Shown here one piece after another: positions 56,945-64,000 of a DNA stretch of 64,000 bases; the first letter of the stretch is position 1, and each line of letters begins with the position of its first letter. The stretch is taken from the NCBI GenBank assembly GCA_030248065.1, contig JASAMV010008487.1, forward strand, positions 31,175 to 95,174, in the 5' to 3' direction. Below the pieces are notes generated by a model. That model was not told the DNA's origin. It did not search any database and saw nothing but the letters and a program-made list of their open reading frames with translations. The position numbers and the translations under genes are program-made. Origin of the DNA: Rhynchonema sp. JSB1_4 (Eukaryota; Nematoda; Chromadorea; Monhysterida; Xyalidae).

Positions 56945-59271
56945 TGTAGTTTGTGATTGGCTTGATAGTGAGAGAAAAATTCTGGGATCACGTGGTTATC
57001 CTGTTGCGCAATCGCGCTGACAATGACCTGGTGCATCAGTACTGTGAAAGTAGAGCGAAAACATACTGGCCAAAAGACGCCTGCGCAATTCACATGACAT
57101 TCATAACGCGTTTTCCGCCTTGCCCGTTTTGATCCAAGTTTTTTTCACTGACGCAAACCAGGCGATCTTCAGGGGAAATGACCACGCCCCCAGTTTTATA
57201 ATCTTGTCGCGGCTTGTTCATTTTTTGTTCGAATACCTAGCACGTCATTCTTGAGCATTATTTATAAGATTGTTTTGCGAATTTTCAATTTAACACGTGC
57301 CACCCTATCACACAATTTGTGCACGCACATTTCAAGTGCCAGTTGACATTACGAATCCATGATTTGGATGTGCAAACCATACTTTTTTCAATCGCTTTCA
57401 CGTTATCCATGAATGAGGAAATTATCTTGCATACTGTATTTGCGAATATTGTGCGTATTAGTAATTGTTTTTCTCATAATATTTTTGGTTTGAAGTTTTT
57501 GTACCGTGTGCGTTGTAGTGATTGTTTTATTCATAATAGTTTTGGTTTGAAGTTAATTGTACAGGATAAAGCTGGAGTTATACTCGTTCACTTGGGATTG
57601 TGGACAATGCAGTTATGCCGGACAAATTTTTGTTTGAATGAGTGTTTTTGAATCAGTGAATTTTATTTTGTGTTAGTGTTGGAGCACCTAATTTCGACCG
57701 GCGCAAAAGTTGTTCATATGGACAACAACTTTGTACCCTGGTAGTACTTCGCTGCTGTAACAAAATATGCTACAGTAAAAATTTTGTCAACGTAGGCCAC
57801 AAGCCCAAAATGGACATACATAGTAAAGACTCCACGTTAAAAGTTCGAACCTGCCGACTTGCGCAAGAAACAACCAGCCGCCTTGGACAGAAAATTAGCT
57901 CAGATTTTGTCAGCCACTGCGATGTTGTTGGTGCGGTGATTTGCCTTGTCTTGACTTGTCCGATTTTCGAAATTAACCTAATCTGGCCCTTTATGTTCCC
58001 AGCACCCGACTTGTACTGGTGCAATTTCTTGATTCCAAACAGCTGCTCGATAAAATCTTTCTCCGACAGTTGCTATATTTTTTTACAGTTGCCCCGCCCC
58101 GCTTGCGAATGGTTCTCAGTGCTCGTCACAACTGGTGCTAATCTAATACAAAAATGGTGTTTGTGATACCTCAATCATACGAACCAATGGCTGAATTTGG
58201 AAACCGGCGCCGCAGGCAGGGCCTAGAGTGCTCTTGCACATATGTACCAAGGAAGGACCTACTTGTACTCTCGTTGTTTAAGCCACTTTCATCTTCAAAA
58301 CCCTCTTCGGGTCGTTTCAACTTTTTTTGGTTCCTGCCAAAGTGGGTCGTCCCTTATAAATAAGGGGCAGCGCACGCGAACGTGGCACAGCCATGCGCAA
58401 CCCCGCACTCAAATTTTATTGGTGGAAGGGCGAAACTACGTTATGTAAGCTTGCCACTGTCGTGGAACTCCGCGGTGACTTCAGTTAGACAAAATGATAA
58501 GTTGTCTTTTCATCATAAACCGAGCTTGCTAAAAATACCAAGACAGGCTTTGTACCCTGATGTTTCACACTGTTGGGCCCACCTTATATACAATAAATAT
58601 TTGCAATAAACATCGTTGTGCAATCTCAAATCCCGCGGTGGCACGAAAATAATGAAAAAAGAGAAAAAGCTGTCGAGCAGCGCCCGCACTTTTGTTTTTC
58701 CGCGTCCGTCCTGTCTCAATCGAGAGCCGGCGGCCGCGTGTGTGGTCGATTGCGTGACCAAAACAACTGGCTTCCGCACTTTTTTTCCGTCGAAATCTCT
58801 TTTTTTTGGCGGAAATGCACCAACCCAATGACTGCTACTCATGGAGCGACGCACATGGCGATAGCGTTTTGCTATTTTTGCTGGGGCATATACATATTGT
58901 CGGCCATGTATATTGTTATTTCGCAGCAAGTTGGTCGATAGCAAGCAGAAATGCAGACTACAAATACTGGACACCAATGTAGTACTTCATCTACTTAATT
59001 ATAGATATCATGCGCTGAATTTATAAGTGCACCTCTTTGGTCCAACAATCTGCTAGAGTGCATGCTTTCTGAGCGCTCTTAATTTTACGCCGCGCACCAC
59101 CTCCTCCTTATCTGTTTATCTTCGTGTCAGGTTTCGTTTTGCCATGCACGTATATTTTTAGCCGCGGCATGTTCTGTGCCGCCAACCTACTGGAGTCATG
59201 TCCGTTGTTTTTGTGCAGGCTTGTTTTTTTGAATAATAAGAAGAATAAAAGTCATCCGCCCGGGTACAGGC

Positions 59272-59791
59272 CAGGGTTGGGCAAAAAAAAACGACGGCGT
59301 TTTTTCTTAAAAAAAAACGACGTTTTTTTTAAAAAAAAAACGCCTGGGTCGTTTTTCGTTTTTTTTTAAATCCTGAATTTCCTTGATTTTCCCTGATTTT
59401 TCTGGGAAAGTACCCTGATTATCAAGGAAAATCAATTTTTTGTCCCATTTTTTTCAAAAAATTTTCGACCAAATTTTACTTTGTCGAGATACGTCGATAT
59501 ACGGAGTTTGACTTTCAATGATGACCCCGGCCAAAGTTGGTCCCATGATGCATGTCTGATATGGGATCTTAGCAACTCGCTGGAAAAGGGTTGAAACCCG
59601 TTTATTTTGCCTCAGAACACATAGAATTACTTCATTTAACCACGTTTTCTTCCCAACATGAGCGTTTTCCAATTTTTTTGGTGGCATATTTTGGTCATCT
59701 GGGCATTTTTAAAAAAAACGTTTTTTTTAAAAAAAACGTTTTTTTTAAAAAAAACAATTTTTTGGAAAAAAACGTTTTTTGCCCAACCCTG
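59272..59791. repeat. hAT-like element, CAGGGTTGGGCAAA family
   Basis: CAGGGTTGGGCAAAAAA is mirrored by TTTTTTGCCCAACCCTG. The 8-bp duplication GTACAGGC is perfect (59264-59271 and 59792-59799). Iterated AAAAAAAACG and mirrored CGTTTTTTTT blocks adjoin both ends. Confidence 0.88.
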
Positions 59792-60617
59792 GTACAGGCA
59801 CAAGTCGTTATACATTCTGGAATTGAATTTATACAGTGACTCGGGCGCCGGGACGTCTACTTTCTCAATAACGATCATCTCCTTGAAGCGATTTTTATAG
59901 TTAAACGACAGTTTATTACTCAGTAACCGCCCTGAACGATGTCTAGTATCGGGGCACATGTTCAGGCCCGGCCATTCAGGCCATCAAACTACTGTATATG
60001 GGTCTGAATCGGCCGGGCGTGAAAAACTGCGCCTGTGACAGGTGTCACGGAATATAAACAAATGCACAGTCGCTCTGGGCACGAAACGTGCACAATGACC
60101 TCAGGTTCCTGGTTTCGACCCCGAAACTGTAAACGGATGGACTACATAATTATGCGATGTATGTTATACAGTTATACATACTTTGTCGTTGTTGTTTTGT
60201 ATCACCAATCATTTTCTTTTTACACAGAACCTTGATATTGATAGTGTTTGCTTTTTATGCAAGTCAAAGGAAACAAGCTACCCCACGTTATAACTCAACA
60301 CCAGTTTGGGGTCGAGATTTCAGAAACCAATGAAAGAGATTAAGAATGTGTCCTTGTTAATCCAAGCACGACACTCAGCAGCAAACATGGTCAAATGTTT
60401 CATTGACATGCTGGCAGCGCACGCGCACAAAGCTCACAGCGAGCATGTGAAACATTGTTGTTGTTAGATTCCACAGGCAAACTTTGACACGTTTTTGCCA
60501 GCTGCTTGATTGAATCGAAATTGTAATCTCGACCTCAACTAGAAGTTCAGTTATAACACGGGCCCGCGCGTTTCCTTGGACCAAGAAAAACAGGAAACAC
60601 TATACACACCGTGTGTT

Positions 60618-60709
60618 GGGGCGGATCTGGGTTGAATCCAGGAACCGGAGTCCGGAAATGTTTTGTATTTTTGTATTCCGGAACCCGGAGTTAACCTAAG
60701 GTCGCCCTT
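60618..60709. repeat. Short relative of the 51807 element
   Basis: GGGCGGATCTGGGTTGAA is mirrored by TTAACCTAAGGTCGCCC, with CCGGAGTCCGGAAA and TTCCGGAACCCGGAG between them. It is 92 bp long. Confidence 0.5.
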
Positions 60710-61974
60710 TCTCGGCAGCTGAAAATTAAAATGGTTTCGTTATGAATTTATGCTGCCTTTTCTCAAAATCTGGAGATGCGTGTTTTTGAGACCGACCCAA
60801 ACGCGAACTGTTTTGGCGATACAGTAGAAGGTGAAGGTGCACGCCAGGGGTACGGACAACAAAGGCGCTGGACAACACAGAAGGGGACAAAACGGCGAGT
60901 TGTAAGGCAGTTGTCTTTGTCATTAAGGCTTGTGGTTAGGCTTGAGCTTGGGTCTAGGCTTAGGCCTACACTGACCTCAGCATAAACACTATAAAGTAGG
61001 ATGTCTTTCAAAAACCGCTTCGGCCCCCGCTGTGTTGTCTGTCACGCGCTGTTTTGTCCGTGACACGCACGTCGTATAGTGCAACATCAATAAACTTGAT
61101 GTTTTTGTGTCCCGCACACAACAAGAGTTTCTTACTCAAACCTGTTTGCCAACAAACAACGTCGTAGACTATTGAATATTTCACACGCTTTATTGCCTCT
61201 GCCTTGAGTTTGAAATATACGATCCTTCTTGCTTGCTTTTGGTTGCTTTTTGGGTCGCTTTTTACATAATGGAAGAAGCCATTCAAGGTCACAGCCCCAG
61301 CGGGTGCTGCACATAAAATAAAACATACTCGTTGTTGTACTAGTTTCATAATATATTGTTGCTTCGGTAAATGTGTGTTGTTTTCGTTCGTTTATGGCCG
61401 CGCGACCACACGCTCGTTTTCAAAAGTTGTTCATCAAGTCAATTTTTTCAGTTTTTTTTTCACCAAGCCAGACAGAACTTCCTTCAGCATTTTGCATTCT
61501 ATACGTATGGGCACTTGGCGCGTTCAAATATACCCCATCATCGTTTGAAGTTCATGCTTGACGACCTTTTGTATTGAATGGAACCTATACAATAGCCGTG
61601 ATATTTTACACGTCCTGCCCTGTTTTGTTCATAATACTCAGCTATACATATGTTGGTACATTAAAGTGCCACTGACATATTTTCTCTGACCATTTTTGGC
61701 TAAAAACTGCGCGCGCTTTGCTTTATGGACGCACGTGCGTCCCCGGTTCCTGCTGTGCGGTTTTGTGAACGAAACTCTGAACTCGAAACGATCATAAATA
61801 ACTTCTTTCTTTGATCGTTTGTACCTACAATACAAACAGTACATGAGGTCGTTTTATGGGCTATTTTTGCGTCAGGCCCCCGCGTGGGAAAGACAGCTCT
61901 CCTAAATTAGCTGCTTCTCTCATGCGTTGCCTTTTAACGGCAAGTTTCCTTGCGCAAGTAAGGCTATATAATGT

Positions 61975-62250
61975 ATTGGTCGCACAATGACGATATAAGA
62001 ATTCATCAAATCAATCCTGATTTTCACGTTCAGTCACTCTTAACCACTGTGCTATTTGTGATTCTCACAAAACATTTTCAGCTGAAAATAATCCAGCAGA
62101 TCAACCACGCTGGCGCAGGTCTGAAACATTCTCTTTACTACATGCTTTATGTGCGGTCACGAAACGCAACGTCATTGCCCCGTCACTTACCCTCTTTACG
62201 ATTCAGGAAAAAAATTTGACCAATTCTTATAAAGTCATTGTGCAACCAAT
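61975..62250. repeat. MITE with ATTGGTCGCACAATGA ends, copy 3
   Basis: A 276-bp copy of the family at 18881 and 55500, over 90% alike by eye. The ends are ATTGGTCGCACAATGACG and CATTGTGCAACCAAT. Confidence 0.85.
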
Positions 62251-62434
62251 ACCTTTCGATGTCGGGCTCAAAATAATGCCTTTTCGCTTGATTGAAACCT
62301 ATCCGAGCAGAGCCTATATTCTGACAGCTTATGACGTTGAGGCACGCACTGTACGCAGCCTGCTCTTTATTTTATTCACGAATATCAGCCTGTCTGTTTT
62401 GTCACTTTATGGTGTGAGCGTTAATGCGGCTTAA

Positions 62435-62973
62435 AGGGTGTGTCTAACGTCTCCTAACCCCATGTTTTGTTGGGTGGAATTGAAAGATGTCTTCGAAAAG
62501 CCGCCGTGTGCAAAAAACCGCGACTTCTAACTTGCTAAATCGCGAAATCTTGAGGGTTACTTTTCGAATTAAATCAATTTCCGGACACAAAATTCAGACT
62601 GAGCAGACAAGAAAAGTTACGAAGCGAAACACACACAAACCAGCTTCTGTGGGTTAAATGAAACATTCATTATGTCCACAGTCAAGCCAGCAGCCAGAGC
62701 ATTGTGTGTTGAGCGTTTACGTGCATTGTATAGGCGGCTGAGCCGCGCTTAAACATGCAATGTTTCAGCAGAAAAACGCCAAACGTGAGTAGCGCGCACT
62801 CAAAAGCGCCTGGAGTTGTGTGTCCGGAAATTGATTTAATTCGAAAAGTAACCCTCAATATTTCGCGATTTAGCGAGCTAGAAGACGCGGTTTTTTGCAC
62901 ACAGTGGCCTGTCGAGGTCATCTTTCGATTGCACCCAATAAAACATGGGGTTAAGAGACGTTAGACACACCCT
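62435..62973. repeat. TTAA-flanked foldback element, second family
   Basis: AGGGTGTGTCTAACGTCTC is mirrored by the right end (GACGTTAGACACACCCT), and TTAA flanks both sides (62431-62434 and 62974-62977). The arms pair for about 150 bp (ACCCTCA...TTTCGCGATTTAG block). Its ends differ from those of the 430-2084 element. Confidence 0.75.
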
Positions 62974-63877
62974 TTAACTTTCAGTATGTTGCGATCATGG
63001 TGGTACACTCTCCGCGGTTTGTGTGCATGGTTTTAATTGAGCTTTGTGTATATTCCAGTCAATGTGTGTGTATGTGGCTAGCTGCCACACCCCGTTTGTC
63101 TATTCATGATGGGCATGATAACAAAAAACCAAAGGGGCACATTCGAACAAAGCACTCAGCTGTGGCTCATGACGGTTGCAGCTGTGTATTGGTTGGTTTT
63201 TACCATATACGAAAAAAACTGCGTGTGTAGGAAAAATTCAGTCCAGATCTAACTAGAAAACCGACCTTGCACTGTTTGAGCGAGTCAAAATGAATCCAAC
63301 ATTATCTTTTGATACGATTCAAAGTCAGAGAAGCGTGATACGTATACGTTATGTATCCGTTAATGCATGCGCCCGCCAGTACGCGCAACAGGAGGTCGGC
63401 CAAAGAGAACATGGCGAAGAAGGCGAGTTATGGTTATCCGATCTGATGGCTCTAATTATTCCTTTATCCTGTGTAGTGGGGTAAGTTTCTAGCTCGGGAG
63501 AGCAAGAAAATGTATTTGAGTATGAGTTCCAAGCGGGTTCAAGTTTCATAAAGGCCCTGGCTTACACGTTAAGTCATGCCCTTGACCATGTAACTTGTCT
63601 ACAAACTGTATTAGCTATGTATGTACATACGTGCTTCATCGTTGATGACTTTTGCGGAACGAGTTCAAATTCTAGATATTGTTTTGCTCGCAATTTAATT
63701 TTCATGCTAGTGGAAAACACCACGCTGTATTTTACCCAAACATGCCACACCAGGACTGTTCCTGTGCCGCCGTATGCCTCATATGACGATAGAATTATAC
63801 TCCCTGGGACTTGTGTGGTAAACTCCTTTGAATCGATGCCGTGAAGCCCACACATGCCAAAGCCACCCTCGTTTCAG

Positions 63878-64000
63878 TGGGAACAGAACATCTATGGGTC
63901 AGCAGGAACCTTTATGCTCCATTTCCAATACAATGTATATTTCCGCGTGGAAAATTGTGTCCAAGACCACAACAATGTGCACCAATACACCTTCTGCAAG
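63878..64000 (+). CDS. Possible exon of an unknown gene running off the right edge
   Basis: A CTCGTTTCAG acceptor is followed by 41 open codons to the window end. They read like a secreted or Cys-containing protein: WEQNIYGSAGTFMLHFQY, then VENCVQDHNN and TFCK. No family was recognised and no upstream exon could be joined with confidence. Confidence 0.3.

Larger units (their letters stand above)
56945..63877. other. Gene-poor spacer right of the rhotekin-like gene
   Basis: No coding exon was recognised in 6.9 kb. Contents include a dispersed-repeat fragment at 57011, a hAT-like element at 59272, a small CCGGAA element at 60618, a MITE at 61975 and a TTAA foldback at 62435. Imperfect TTAGGC-like units occur near 60925-60970. 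The part 57100-59270 shows nothing recognisable. Confidence 0.5.

Overview
This is animal nuclear DNA. The genes are split by many GT-AG introns, gene density is low, and the gaps and introns are full of small inverted-repeat transposable elements. The protein set fits a nematode: an EFF-1/AFF-1-like cell fusogen candidate, a nematode-style astacin with EGF-like, CUB and LDLa modules, and a FEM-1 of about 656 residues. Degenerate TTAGGC-like runs inside some repeats, the unit of nematode telomeres, agree weakly. The nematode call is an inference; no rRNA or mitochondrial marker is present. I rebuilt the gene models exon by exon, requiring splice-phase agreement at every junction and comparing with remembered family consensus.

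Layout: (1) 1-7206, minus strand, a secreted/one-TM protein of at least 587 residues, best guess an EFF-1/AFF-1 family fusogen, cut by the left edge just after its TM helix. (2) 7207-11933, no recognised gene. (3) 11934-20177, plus, a complete astacin metalloprotease. (4) 20178-25528, repeats only. (5) 25529-32221, minus, caprin (RNA-binding, stress-granule type protein). (6) 33088-41716, plus, fem-1, divergent from caprin. (7) 42001-47076, minus, HPF1 (PARP co-factor), convergent with fem-1. (8) 47469-48417, plus, DESI1-type PPPDE deSUMOylase, divergent from HPF1 across 392 bp. (9) 49364-56944, plus, a rhotekin-like Rho effector. (10) 56945-63877, repeats and no recognised gene, then one possible edge exon.

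The genes do not form one pathway. Several are housekeeping or signalling genes (caprin, HPF1, DESI1, rhotekin); FEM-1 is a substrate receptor for a cullin-2 ubiquitin ligase, and in Caenorhabditis acts in sex determination.

The most unusual content is the mobile DNA. At least seven hAT-like non-autonomous elements have matching 8-bp target duplications (one with a single mismatch), and their interiors are mostly iterated simple sequence. In two genes the 8-bp duplication is exactly a splice site: the 5' donor in caprin and the 3' acceptor in fem-1. Other families are a PIF/Harbinger-like MITE with 3-bp duplications, two unrelated TTAA-flanked foldback elements, and several MITEs lying within 6-24 bp of exons.
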